This document shows positions 37,301 through 45,239 of a DNA stretch of 64,000 nucleotides, in pieces. The translations under genes were made by a program, and so were the position numbers. The stretch is from contig NZ_JARHTQ010000010.1 in assembly GCF_029223525.1 (NCBI RefSeq), forward strand, positions 1 to 64,000. The letters run 5' to 3'. Numbering within the stretch: the stretch's first letter is position 1; each line of letters begins with the position of its first letter. Source of the stretch: Streptantibioticus ferralitis. Its GTDB lineage: Bacteria; Actinomycetota; Actinomycetes; Streptomycetales; Streptomycetaceae. A model generated the notes under the pieces. That model was not told the origin of the DNA and did no database searches. It was given only the letters and a program-made list of their open reading frames with translations.

Positions 37301-38241
37301 GCGGGCTGGTGCGGGAACTGCTCGAAGAGCCGCCGAAACCGGTGGATCCGACACCGGCCGCACTCACCCGGGGACCGGCCGCCTTCCGGGATCTGCTCGC
37401 CGTGATCGACCGCGCCTTGCACGCCATCGCCCCCGCGGCCCAACACACCGAGCCGCACTGGTCGTTGCTGGTCGGACGCCCCCTGGCGCTCGTGCGGGCT
37501 CGGGTACGCATCGAGCTGGCTGGTCCCCCCGCACCTGCGCCCACCTGGTCGCGCCTGCTGAGCGGCCCGCTGGCGGACGACGGCAACCCGCTGCGGTCGA
37601 TCCGCTGGCCGGTGCGGCTGGGTGATCCCTTCCGGGCCGGTGACGGTCTGGTCGGCTACTTCACCGCCGACCCCGCCGCGTCGACCGCCAAGTCGACCCC
37701 GTACCACCGGATGTACACCGCGTACCGTCCACCGCGGCCGGAATCGACCTACCCGCTGCCGATCGACGCCGCGGCCGACCCGCGGGTACTGGCCGCACAC
37801 ACACCGGACAGCTCGGCCCCCGCGTCCGCCAACGCCGCCGCCTGGCTGACGCTGCTGGTCGATCCGTGGGCGACCGTCCACGCGCACACCGGCATCCTCC
37901 CGGTGATCAGCGCCGCACTGCCAGAACCGTATGTGCGCGGCCCGCTGTCCTCGCTGACGCCGAGCCTGCGGACGGGACCGCTGCTGGCGAGCGTGGTGCC
38001 AGGGACCGCCGTACCCGGTGCCACCGCGCCGTCGGATCCCACGGTCGCGCTGCCCCGCTCTACCGCCTGGCAAGCCACCTGGTCCTGGTCGGAGCGGAGT
38101 GCGGCGGGTACGGGCACCGGCTCCTGGTCGGAGCTCGCGCTGTCGAACACCAGCACCGGTGTCCACCCGCCGCAAAGCGTCCCGGTGGCCCGCACCGGGT
38201 TCCTCACCCTCACCCCCGACCCGCGAGGAAAGACATCATGA
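34354..38241 (+). CDS. Very large hypothetical protein of the DUF6603-like cluster
   Basis: This 1295-residue protein of unknown family starts at ATG 34354, overlapping the previous stop by four bases. An early segment has RGVYLHWLLPPALVRGRVDL and then FPTIPNRWLVVRHFRP, which reads as a conserved core ('H-HWxLPxxL...FPxxPNRWLVxR'). It is rich in Trp and Pro throughout, with a short basic patch (FFKRKPRQ) near residue 55. A helical, charged region spans about 380-540. There is no membrane segment or signal peptide. Its stop overlaps the following gene by four bases, so stoichiometric production with its neighbours is likely. Confidence 0.6.
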   Translation: MSTATDIFEEGNGSGMTDTSQSLIVPVEVAALAVTGQMTVSSMFRRWVPKFFKRKPRQSPEPDPSAASDLGQPQDRGVYLHWLLPPALVRGRVDLSTGQGTEADIAFPTIPNRWLVVRHFRPTAESGKPLPKAAGWLIRSDFLDPRKGTSPYLHNGESTKIGASIDLENGSWSEPLAPRPQFLTAAGPGLPDFTSFQPYNANVLSFHDQLPDGLIDTAGTISYLVAGWYSDADEDPLCARQIEKLLTFRGEAAHHTTEQSRFEAALHALGWRCADGTRAVHRSLYVGTTLGLAWQVDATPDSDLPMFPMRDMRVAVGNGATDARTALLEETATPRDRLLLEAFEYGVLDELDDALVDGGRDILDAAAHRTWFSPTPAGFTWQIVDCPPAHGEQEPARKPRPDEEVMAERAWLARLNRDQRAFDDAMRDLAALRGRLYGLWWSSGLEAAPDDFRTDCATQLDPARDGLAKRVKSQWEACFGADGARAKIPYGDTPSALRASIEEYREQHKLSTGRPLAADRELKRVPAAPYQRPTDPVVLINGPGARMEPPRTTPLDCRTPAQLLAGVALEEGIPTTPSRIPPAPAHLADVTGALPWAPMADVLAEFAVLEEAARLVWPSGSPEQRPRGPLDQISYQGKSLRIHDRAGKDGVWPEFTELWRQPWRPLYLLWQVSCHPLPYLTGSEESAVANWTFDGRRHRWSGTGNLKDQSIRGRARLSPLPGFALRGRVEEYINRYGDEYADTLRRQADSEQNRNQISQTLDGINAWLAQRVPAHHFDPLDGPGRTLLATEPVVPNPAVDEELRHFDPVRSAQLIFADLTLVDQFGQTCRLVNPNVPAERRLLRAPSVTPDPDPDHPDEPLVANASEAGYRDRFVQLPPRLHQPARTRLEWLSGRDDDHPVSVDALPVDPDHTPVCGWLVPNAREGTLLVYGGKGEGLGELHIAGEQGKERVEWIPLPGSPWLTRQTVLADSDTFTTAHPHLGGLVRELLEEPPKPVDPTPAALTRGPAAFRDLLAVIDRALHAIAPAAQHTEPHWSLLVGRPLALVRARVRIELAGPPAPAPTWSRLLSGPLADDGNPLRSIRWPVRLGDPFRAGDGLVGYFTADPAASTAKSTPYHRMYTAYRPPRPESTYPLPIDAAADPRVLAAHTPDSSAPASANAAAWLTLLVDPWATVHAHTGILPVISAALPEPYVRGPLSSLTPSLRTGPLLASVVPGTAVPGATAPSDPTVALPRSTAWQATWSWSERSAAGTGTGSWSELALSNTSTGVHPPQSVPVARTGFLTLTPDPRGKTS

Positions 38242-39386
38242 CCCAGACCGCGCCCCCCGACGCGCCCGTGTGCACCCTGGACACCTCCACCGGAGGGCTG
38301 GTGCACATCGGCGCCGCCCACGCCGCTGAGGAGAGCGCACTGCGCCTGGCGGTGAACAACCCCACCGGGCGCCCTCTGCGCTGCGAGCGGGTGACCCTTA
38401 CCCTGCCGGTCGGCACGGGGCCTGAGGATCTGAGCAGCGATCCCAGTACGCTGCGCCTGGCCTCGGAGACGGAGGAGTGGCAGCTCGACCGGGTCGCGTC
38501 GGACCGGTTCGAACTCGTACCGAGCGGTCCAGCGGAAGCAGTCGAACTGGCCGCGGGAGAGACCCGAACCCTGCTCCTGAGCGGGTTGCGCCCGAACGCC
38601 AGGCCCGGCACCTCCGCGGTGCGCACCGCCGTGCGCTGGGCGACGTCGCCGGGGACGTTCTCCGAATCCACCAAGGACGTGTTCAACCTCGTCAAGAGCG
38701 AGGAGTCCGATCTCATCAAGGACTTCACCGCGTCTGCCACCAGCGTCCAGAACGGCGACGCCGTCAAGATCAGATGGAAGGGCCGCCCCAAGGACGGACG
38801 GCCCGTCTACCGCCTCTACTTCGACAACACGGAGATCAAGGCGGACGACGACAAGTACATGGACAAGGAGGGCAACGGCAGTTACACCACCCCCGGGTTG
38901 ACCAGGACCACGGCCTTCATGCTGCTCGTCAAGACCAAGGACGCCGACTACGGAAGCACCCTCGCCGTGACGGTGCGTGAACCCGACCTGGTCGTCGGCG
39001 AGTTGACCAGCAACGGTGTGGTGAAGCTGCTCGGCGAGCCGAAGACCCTGCACTCCGCGACCTCCGCCACCACGCCGTACACTGCCACCCACACCGCGAC
39101 GACCGATGGCCTGATCGCCGGGCGCGTGGAGTGCGAGGAGGACGGCAGGCCCGCGGACTTCACCGCCATCGTCACCGCTCCGCTCGCCCCCAAGCCGGCC
39201 TCCTCCACCAGCACCAGTCACACCACCACCGCGTGCGCCCGGGTGGCCAAGTCCCCCGAGAACGTTCTGGTTCCGGTGCCGAAAGGCGCCACCGTGGAGG
39301 TGTCGGTGCGGGCCGAAGCCGGCAGCTACACCACCCAGCTCACCTGGTTCCCCATGGGCATCGGTGACCTCGCCGAAAGAGCCTGA
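38238..39386 (+). CDS. Beta-rich hypothetical protein, paralogue of the last cluster gene
   Basis: This 382-residue protein has three parts. An N-terminal Ig-like domain (LRLAVNNPTGRPLRCERVTL, about 20-130) is followed by a middle domain starting IKDFTASATSVQNGDAVKIR, of filamin/Ig type. The C-terminal domain contains TATTDGLIAGRVECEEDGRP and VPVPKGATVEVSV and ends TWFPMGIGDLAERA. The protein at 41200-42432 shares this order and the tail pattern (VPKGSTVDVDW, WHPWGTGKL), so they are paralogues. No signal peptide was found. It is coupled to the 1295-residue gene by ATGA. Confidence 0.6.
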   Translation: MTQTAPPDAPVCTLDTSTGGLVHIGAAHAAEESALRLAVNNPTGRPLRCERVTLTLPVGTGPEDLSSDPSTLRLASETEEWQLDRVASDRFELVPSGPAEAVELAAGETRTLLLSGLRPNARPGTSAVRTAVRWATSPGTFSESTKDVFNLVKSEESDLIKDFTASATSVQNGDAVKIRWKGRPKDGRPVYRLYFDNTEIKADDDKYMDKEGNGSYTTPGLTRTTAFMLLVKTKDADYGSTLAVTVREPDLVVGELTSNGVVKLLGEPKTLHSATSATTPYTATHTATTDGLIAGRVECEEDGRPADFTAIVTAPLAPKPASSTSTSHTTTACARVAKSPENVLVPVPKGATVEVSVRAEAGSYTTQLTWFPMGIGDLAERA

Positions 39387-39455
39387 CCCCACCGGCACAC
39401 GCGGCCGGGTCCCACCCCGGTCCTGCTCCCTCCACACCAGAAGGACGACCATCAG

Positions 39456-41138
39456 ATGACCAGCGGTCTCACCGCAGCCCTCACCCTGCCCGCCGTGAAC
39501 GGCGCCAAGCCCACCTGCTACCTCTTCCAGGGCACGTGGGCAGCGCGGTACACCCAGGACGGCCAGGCCTGGACCTTTGACAGTCCGTTCGGGCTGCCGC
39601 AGCACGTCTGCACTCTCTGGCCGGGCCTCGCCGCGACCGTCGGGCATCACCCCTACGTCGGCGCGTTCACCGCCAAGAACGAGATCTACTTCCTCCGCCC
39701 CGATCACCTTGTCCGCTACAACATCGCCAAGGACAAGGTGGAGAGCGCCGACGACGCGAAACCGGGGAACACCTTCAAACTCGACCACCTGGGCGAGGAG
39801 TTCCTCAAGTCTCTCAGCGGGGCCATGGACACCCCCAAGGGCATCTACCTCTTCAGCGGCCCCAGGTGGGCGCTGTTCCAGCTCAACACGGGGGCGTTAC
39901 GGAAGCAGGGCACCCTGTCCACCACGGTGCTCACCGGTGTCGACGGGGCCTGCTGGCTGCCCGGGGCCGACAGCGGCTACCTCTTCCGAGAAGACCGTTA
40001 CTACACCTGCACCGCCGCCGACGACGGCACCCTGACCGCCGCCGCGGGCGGGGCGATCACCGACCTGTGGAAGGGAGCGCCGCTGCGGCGTCCCCTCGCC
40101 GACCTCTACGCGGCGGGCGACGAGGCGCGGCTGCCGGTGCGGTTCCGTACCGACCTCGACCTCAGCACCGACGCGGGGCCGTCCGTCCGCACCGTCAAGG
40201 CGGAGGGGACGGTCATCCAGGGCGACGGCCTCAAGACCGCCTACGGCCGCGCGTGTTGGTCCGTCTCTCCCGACGGCAAACACGCCTTCCTCACCAACCA
40301 GAGGAAGGTGGTCGTGGTGGACTTGGACAAGGTGGCCAGCGGAACCTCGGTGATCCGTGGCAAGGACGTCGACCAGGCGCTGTGGGACGCGGTCGTCACC
40401 GGTGACGGAAACCACCTGTGGGTGACCAACGCCGGTATGACCGACAGCCACGGCAAGACCCTGCACGACGTGGACGTCAGCGAGGGCGGCGCGGCGACGG
40501 ACGTGTCCCACTACATCGGCGGCGCTGCCTATGGCCTCGCGTTGTCCGCCAAGGGCGACCGGGCCTTCGTCGGCGTCGAGCGGAATGCCGCCGACGCGGC
40601 GGTCGTGGTGGTGAACACCGGAAACGGTTCCACGATCAGCACCCTGCCGCTCAGCGATCCCGACGGTAAGGCGCCGCAGCCCATCGTGCGCAGGGTGGCC
40701 GTCACACCCGACGGCGGGACGGTCTTCGCCGCCCGGGGCGACGGATCCGTGGCGAAGCTCAAGGGGACCGAGCCACTCGTTCCCATCCCGCTGACCGATC
40801 TGACCATCCGCGACCTGGCGGTGTCGTCGGACGGACGCCAGCTGTGCGCCGTCGCGCCACATGACGACGGATCCGTCGCGATCGTGGACACCGAAACCAA
40901 CGCGGTGCGCCGGGCCAAACTGCCGCATGACGCCATGGACCCGTGCGGCGTGGTGATCGACCCCAACGGCGGCTTCGCCTACGTGGCCGGATATATCCGC
41001 GACGCGGCCGACGACGCCAAGGGACGGGTCTGGGTGGTCGACCTCACGAGCGCCGAACTGGCCGCCACCGTCGAGGCCGACTGGGGTGCGGAGCGGACCC
41101 CGATCACCTACCTGGCACTGGGCTGGCGCTGGGCGTAG
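39456..41138 (+). CDS. Hemopexin-like plus YVTN-type beta-propeller protein
   Basis: This protein has 560 residues. The first 200 show four hemopexin-like repeats (TCYLFQGTWAARYTQDG, EIYFLRPDHLVRYNI, GIYLFSGPRWALFQLNTG, SGYLFREDRYYTC), which would make a four-bladed propeller. From about 240 to the end come YVTN/YncE-like repeats, for example SPDGKHAFLTNQRKVVVVDL, TPDGGTVFAARGDGSVAKL and DPNGGFAYVAGYIRDAAD, a second propeller. There is no signal peptide, which is unusual for hemopexin or YVTN proteins. It starts at ATG 39456, 69 bases after the preceding stop, with AAGGACGA upstream. Such twin propellers usually bind partner proteins or glycans. Confidence 0.6.
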   Translation: MTSGLTAALTLPAVNGAKPTCYLFQGTWAARYTQDGQAWTFDSPFGLPQHVCTLWPGLAATVGHHPYVGAFTAKNEIYFLRPDHLVRYNIAKDKVESADDAKPGNTFKLDHLGEEFLKSLSGAMDTPKGIYLFSGPRWALFQLNTGALRKQGTLSTTVLTGVDGACWLPGADSGYLFREDRYYTCTAADDGTLTAAAGGAITDLWKGAPLRRPLADLYAAGDEARLPVRFRTDLDLSTDAGPSVRTVKAEGTVIQGDGLKTAYGRACWSVSPDGKHAFLTNQRKVVVVDLDKVASGTSVIRGKDVDQALWDAVVTGDGNHLWVTNAGMTDSHGKTLHDVDVSEGGAATDVSHYIGGAAYGLALSAKGDRAFVGVERNAADAAVVVVNTGNGSTISTLPLSDPDGKAPQPIVRRVAVTPDGGTVFAARGDGSVAKLKGTEPLVPIPLTDLTIRDLAVSSDGRQLCAVAPHDDGSVAIVDTETNAVRRAKLPHDAMDPCGVVIDPNGGFAYVAGYIRDAADDAKGRVWVVDLTSAELAATVEADWGAERTPITYLALGWRWA

Positions 41139-41199
41139 CTTCCACGGCCCTCCCCCGCGTCCTCGCCACCTCCCGTTCGCTCAGGAAGGCAGACCAAGG

Positions 41200-42432
41200 A
41201 TGAACGACATCCCGGCGGCCGGCGGCGGCTCCGCACAGCCGCCCCTCTTCGACTACCAGTCACCCACCAAGCCGTCCCCGCTCGACGTTACGGTCGAGGG
41301 AGCCGAGGTGTCACGGGGGAAGCTGCGGATCACCGTCACCAACACGACCTCCACGACACACACGTGCGACACGTTGACGTTCGCCCTCGCCGTCGGCGGG
41401 GGCGCCGCCGCCTTCACCGCAGCCCACAAGGCCGCGGACATCCAAATCACCCATCCCAGCGGCTGGGCGCTGGAAACCGTCTCGGGCAGGACCGGGGTCT
41501 TCGAAGCCAGCCCCAACGACGAGGCAGCGGCGGACGTTCCGCGCAACACACCGCTGGAATTCGTCCTTTCCAACATCGCGGTCAACACGGCGCCGGGCAC
41601 GGCCGAGTTGGTCGTCACCGAGAAGACCATCCAGGGCGGCACCAGGGTCGGCGAGACGAAGCTGTACTGCCCCAAGGCGACGGGCGGTCTGCGGTTGGCC
41701 GACTTCCGTCCGACGCTGCAGGTGATCCCGGCGGGCGATAAGGCCGAACTCACCTGGAAATTCACTCCGGTTGAGGGTGCCAAGGTCGATCTGCACTACT
41801 TCGACGCCGCGGAAGGCAAGGAGAAGAAGGTATCGGTCAGCGGCGACCGCAACCACCAGGTGAGGCTCTACGAGGACACCAGTTTCATGCTCCACGCCTA
41901 CGTCGGACCCGAAGCGGCCCCGACCGTCAGCTACCAGCTGTACACGTTCGTCACCGTCTCCCTACCGTATCTGCGCACCAAGGATCTGACCGTGGTCGGT
42001 GCCGCCTCGCTCCTCGGACGCGCACGCCCGCACACGACCCGGCCAAGGCTCACCCCCGAGCCCTCCGTCACCACCGTCAACCTCAGCGCCTCGTACACCG
42101 CCGAGACCGACGGCCTGCTCACCGGGTCGGTGCGAACGTTCTTCGAGGGCACCAACGCCCAACTGGCCGTCACCGTGAAACCGCCGAACGCGACCGGCAC
42201 CGAGCACACCGCGTACGTCTACTGCGCTGACGATGTCGACTCCAGGGTCTACGCACCGGGGCCGAACCTGGCCATGCCGGTACCGAAGGGAAGCACCGTC
42301 GACGTCGACTGGAAGCTGGTCAGGTCCGCGGAGTTCGACGACGCCCAGCACGCCGGTACCCATCTGTTCGCCACGACGATGGAGTGGCACCCCTGGGGTA
42401 CGGGTAAGTTGGTGCCGATGACCACGGTGTGA
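41200..42432 (+). CDS. Beta-rich hypothetical protein closing the cluster
   Basis: This 410-residue protein shares architecture with the product of 38238-39386. An N-terminal Ig-like domain (GKLRITVTNTTSTTHTCDTL), a middle domain LQVIPAGDKAELTWKFTPVE, and a C-terminal domain beginning SYTAETDGLLTGSVRTFFEG are followed by VPKGSTVDVDW and a tail MEWHPWGTGKLVPM. No signal peptide is present. The ATG at 41200 follows AAGGA closely. It is the last gene before a terminator hairpin and a convergent flavoprotein gene. Function is unknown, and an adaptor or stalk role is only a guess. Confidence 0.6.
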   Translation: MNDIPAAGGGSAQPPLFDYQSPTKPSPLDVTVEGAEVSRGKLRITVTNTTSTTHTCDTLTFALAVGGGAAAFTAAHKAADIQITHPSGWALETVSGRTGVFEASPNDEAAADVPRNTPLEFVLSNIAVNTAPGTAELVVTEKTIQGGTRVGETKLYCPKATGGLRLADFRPTLQVIPAGDKAELTWKFTPVEGAKVDLHYFDAAEGKEKKVSVSGDRNHQVRLYEDTSFMLHAYVGPEAAPTVSYQLYTFVTVSLPYLRTKDLTVVGAASLLGRARPHTTRPRLTPEPSVTTVNLSASYTAETDGLLTGSVRTFFEGTNAQLAVTVKPPNATGTEHTAYVYCADDVDSRVYAPGPNLAMPVPKGSTVDVDWKLVRSAEFDDAQHAGTHLFATTMEWHPWGTGKLVPMTTV

Positions 42433-42546
42433 ACCAGCCGGTGCCCACAGGCCGCCACGATGGCCTCTACACGCTTCAGTTTGTGCCGGGACTTCGCCAT
42501 CAGCATCAGCACCGACTTCGTCGCCCGCGACCGACGCCGGCGGCCG

Positions 42547-42579
42547 GCCCCCGCCGCGACGATTCCGCCGGGCGGGGGC
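42547..42579. terminator. Bidirectional terminator at the cluster end
   Basis: GCCCCCGCC (42547-42555) pairs with GGCGGGGGC (42571-42579) across a 15-base loop. It lies between two convergent genes, the last cluster gene on plus and the flavoprotein gene on minus. Confidence 0.5.
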
Positions 42580-42594
42580 GCTGCGTCACAGCGC

Positions 42595-43578
42595 TTACCG
42601 GGCCAGGACGGCGCGTTCGGCGTCGTCCGCGGTCAGGTCGGCGTTGAGCGCGGCGGCCGCCGTGACCCCGGACGCCGCGGACTGCATGACGCCGGCGGTC
42701 ACGTCGAGCACGTTGCCGGCGACCCACACGCCGGGCACACCGGTGAAGCCGCTTGGGTCGGCCTCGACCTGGCGGCCGATGCCGAGCGGGTGCTCGACCA
42801 CCTTCACGCCAAGGGGGTCGAGCAGCTCGTGCCGGGACTCGAACCGCGGGCCGATGACGATGACTTCGCGCGGTTGAACCTCCCCCGAGGCGAGCCGGAC
42901 GCCGGCGACGCGGTCCTCGCTGACCTCGATCGCCTCCACCTCGCCGGGTACGACCGTGACGCCGCGGGCCGCGAGCCGAGCCAGTTGCTCTTCCGTGGGC
43001 TCGGGCGCGGTGTGCTGGAACAGCACCACGTCCTCGCTCCACTGGCGCCACATCAGTGCCTGCGTCGCCGCGCCGGGTCCGGTGCCGAGGACGGCGAGGG
43101 CGCGGTCGCGGTGCTCCCAGCCGAAGCAGTAGGGGCAGTGGACGACGTCGCGTCCCCACCGCTCGTGCAGGCCGGGGATGTGCGGGTACTGGTCCACCAG
43201 TCCGGTGGTCACGAGCACCCGCCGCGCCAGGTGGCAGGTGCCCTCCCGGGTGGTGAGGCGGAAGCGGCCGTCATCGAGCCGCATGATGATCTCGACGGTG
43301 CCCTCGACGATCCGCCCGCCGTAGCCGCGCACCTCCTGCCGCCCGAGCCTGAGCAGTTCCAGGGGAGGCGTGCCGTCGCGGGTCAGGTAGCCGTGCGAGT
43401 GAGCGGCCGGCGCGTTGCGCGGGTGGCCCGCGTCGACGACGAGGACCGAACGACGCGCGCGGCCAAGGGTCAAGGCGGCGCCGAGGCCGGCCAGGCCGCC
43501 GCCCACCACGACGACATCGGCACAGTCTCCGACGTCGCCTGATTCGGGTGCGGGTTCAGCTCGTTGTGGTGTGGTCAT
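42595..43578 (-). CDS. Thioredoxin reductase-like flavoprotein with CPYC disulfide
   Basis: This 327-residue NAD(P)/FAD-dependent oxidoreductase has an FAD-binding GGGLAGLGAA motif (residues 26-35), a second nucleotide motif LGTGPGAATQA, and a redox-active C148-P-Y-C151. The CPYC pair replaces the CATC of classical TrxB and is common in small-molecule dithiol oxidases and stand-alone actinobacterial homologues. The C-terminal FAD motif is GVPGVWVAGNVLD. The ATG at 43578 was chosen because homology begins there. It is divergent from the XRE-cupin gene across 66 bases holding a palindromic operator. Confidence 0.85.
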   Translation of the reverse strand: MTTPQRAEPAPESGDVGDCADVVVVGGGLAGLGAALTLGRARRSVLVVDAGHPRNAPAAHSHGYLTRDGTPPLELLRLGRQEVRGYGGRIVEGTVEIIMRLDDGRFRLTTREGTCHLARRVLVTTGLVDQYPHIPGLHERWGRDVVHCPYCFGWEHRDRALAVLGTGPGAATQALMWRQWSEDVVLFQHTAPEPTEEQLARLAARGVTVVPGEVEAIEVSEDRVAGVRLASGEVQPREVIVIGPRFESRHELLDPLGVKVVEHPLGIGRQVEADPSGFTGVPGVWVAGNVLDVTAGVMQSAASGVTAAAALNADLTADDAERAVLAR

Positions 43579-43620
43579 GTGCCAACTGTGCAGCGGCCTG
43601 GCCAGGTGGCGGAAAAAACT

Positions 43621-43635
43621 TTGCGGAAAGCGCAA
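43621..43635. promoter_or_regulatory. Operator TTGCG-N5-CGCAA in the divergent promoter
   Basis: TTGCG (43621-43625) and CGCAA (43631-43635) form an inverted repeat with a 5-base spacer between the divergent flavoprotein and XRE-cupin genes. A second palindrome, GCAAGCTTGC (43632-43641), overlaps it and ends four bases before the regulator start. The first motif recurs at 44312-44326, so it is probably the regulator's own binding site. Confidence 0.7.
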
Positions 43636-43644
43636 GCTTGCTCC

Positions 43645-44226
43645 ATGACCGACAACCTCAATGCCATCCTCGACGCGGTCGGGCCACGACTGCGCGCCAT
43701 CCGCAAGCAGCGCGGATCCACGCTGGAACAGCTCGCGGAGCTGACGGGCATGTCCGTCAGCACGCTGTCCCGGATCGAGTCGGGCCAGCGGCGCCCGACA
43801 CTGGAGGTCCTGCTTCCCCTCGCGCAGGCGTACCGCATGCCGCTCGACGAACTGGTCGGTGCCCCGGCAACAGGCGATCCGCGCATTCACCCGCAACCGG
43901 TGAACCGTGACGGCGTGGTGTGGGTGCCCCTCTCCCGCGACCCGGGCGGCCTCAGTGCGTTCAAACAGGTCCTGCCGGTGCCCGCACAGGTCCCCGAGCG
44001 GCTCGATCAGCAGGTACACGAGGGTTACGAGTGGCTCTACGTCCTCACCGGCAAGCTGCGGCTCGCTCTCGGAGAGAAGGATTTCCTCCTGGGTGCCGGT
44101 GAGGCCGCCGAGTTCGACACCCGGGTGCCGCACGCCATCGCGAACGCCGGCCGCCGGCCACTTGAGCTGCTCATCATCTTCGGGCAGCAAGGCGAGCGGA
44201 TGCATCTCCGCGCCCGCACGAAGTGA
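43645..44226 (+). CDS. XRE-family regulator with C-terminal cupin
   Basis: This 193-residue regulator has an N-terminal helix-turn-helix of the Cro/CI type (LRAIRKQRGSTLEQLAELTG and then MSVSTLSRIESGQRRPTLEV, residues 15-60). The C-terminal cupin_2 domain (about 105-185) contains YEWLYVLTGKLRLALGEKDF and FDTRVPHAIANAGRRPLELL. Such proteins repress genes for handling the small ligand bound in the cupin. No clear ribosome site precedes ATG 43645, where the palindrome GCAAGCTTGC sits instead. Self-regulation is likely. Confidence 0.9.
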   Translation: MTDNLNAILDAVGPRLRAIRKQRGSTLEQLAELTGMSVSTLSRIESGQRRPTLEVLLPLAQAYRMPLDELVGAPATGDPRIHPQPVNRDGVVWVPLSRDPGGLSAFKQVLPVPAQVPERLDQQVHEGYEWLYVLTGKLRLALGEKDFLLGAGEAAEFDTRVPHAIANAGRRPLELLIIFGQQGERMHLRARTK

Positions 44227-44311
44227 AGCCGCTCTCCGACCAGCCGATGGCGGCCGCGCATGCCCTCGCATCGGGATGCGGCTCCGCACAAGCCACCGCC
44301 ACGTGGCACTT

Positions 44312-44326
44312 TTGCGGTTCTCGCAA
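44312..44326. promoter_or_regulatory. Second TTGCG-N5-CGCAA operator
   Basis: TTGCG (44312-44316) and CGCAA (44322-44326) repeat the divergent-promoter motif, including flanking CTTT-like bases and a G after each half site. It stands 80 bases before the DUF1684 gene, which places that gene in the same regulon. Confidence 0.65.
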
Positions 44327-44406
44327 GTTCCTTTGCCCGTGTTGCCCGGCTCAGAGCACGGTTGGGTCCGTCGGAACCGGATCAACGAGAAAGCGAGTGC
44401 CGCACG

Positions 44407-45219
44407 ATGGGATACAGCCGGGACATCACTGGTGAGCAATTCACGCGGGACTGGAAGGCGTGGCGGGCTGGTTGGGAGCAGTGGCTCGTCGCACCGCACG
44501 GCTGGCTGTCGGCGCGATCGCTGTGCTGGCTGGATGCCACTCCCCGCCGCTACCCGGGGCTGCCGGGCCTGTGGTCCCAGGACCACGGCGAGGTCGTCAT
44601 CGACCCGGAAGGGGCGACGATGTCGTTCGGCGGCGCGAGCTTCGACACCGTGAGGCGGCTTTTGATGGTCGACGCTCCCGATGACCAGCGGGTGGCGGCA
44701 GGTGAGCTGGAGATCGGCATCACCTACCGCGAGACCTACATGATCGTGGTCTACGACCCGGACGCGCCGACGCGACTGCACTTTCGTGGGGTCCCCGTCT
44801 TCGAGCCGAACCCCGATTGGGTACTGACTGGCCACTACGAACCGTACGAGTCGTCCAGCCTGATCAAACTCGGCTCCGTCGATCCGGGGCTGAGCGAGCA
44901 CACATACGACTCCCCCGGGCGCGTGCACTTCCAGCACGACCATCACACCTACAGCCTGCAGGTGCTGCGCTCCGGTGGGACGCTGAACACCGTGTTCGCT
45001 GACGGCACGAGTGGCGTCACCACCTATAGCGCGGGCCGCTCGCTGGTGATCTCCGATGTGGGCGAGGACGGACGGGTGCGCCTGGACTTCAATCGGGCGG
45101 TGAACCTGCCGTGCGCGTTCAGCGACAACTTCCCCATCTGCCCCGTCCCACCGCCGAGCAACCGACTGCCCTTCGCCATCGAGGCGGGAGAGCAGACACC
45201 ACGAGAGAAGACCGGCTGA
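44407..45219 (+). CDS. DUF1684 domain protein
   Basis: This 270-residue protein of the DUF1684 family is recognised from the conserved end LDFNRAVNLPCAFSDNFPIC followed by PVPPPSNRLPFAIEAGE, and from the strand RETYMIVVYDP. The family is widespread in actinomycetes, is cytoplasmic, and has no established function. ATG 44407 is preceded by a weak AGCG-rich region, but the homology starts there. The shared operator upstream ties it to the XRE-cupin regulator and the CPYC flavoprotein. Confidence 0.83.
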   Translation: MGYSRDITGEQFTRDWKAWRAGWEQWLVAPHGWLSARSLCWLDATPRRYPGLPGLWSQDHGEVVIDPEGATMSFGGASFDTVRRLLMVDAPDDQRVAAGELEIGITYRETYMIVVYDPDAPTRLHFRGVPVFEPNPDWVLTGHYEPYESSSLIKLGSVDPGLSEHTYDSPGRVHFQHDHHTYSLQVLRSGGTLNTVFADGTSGVTTYSAGRSLVISDVGEDGRVRLDFNRAVNLPCAFSDNFPICPVPPPSNRLPFAIEAGEQTPREKTG

Positions 45220-45239
45220 CCGCCCGTAGCCTCCTGACC

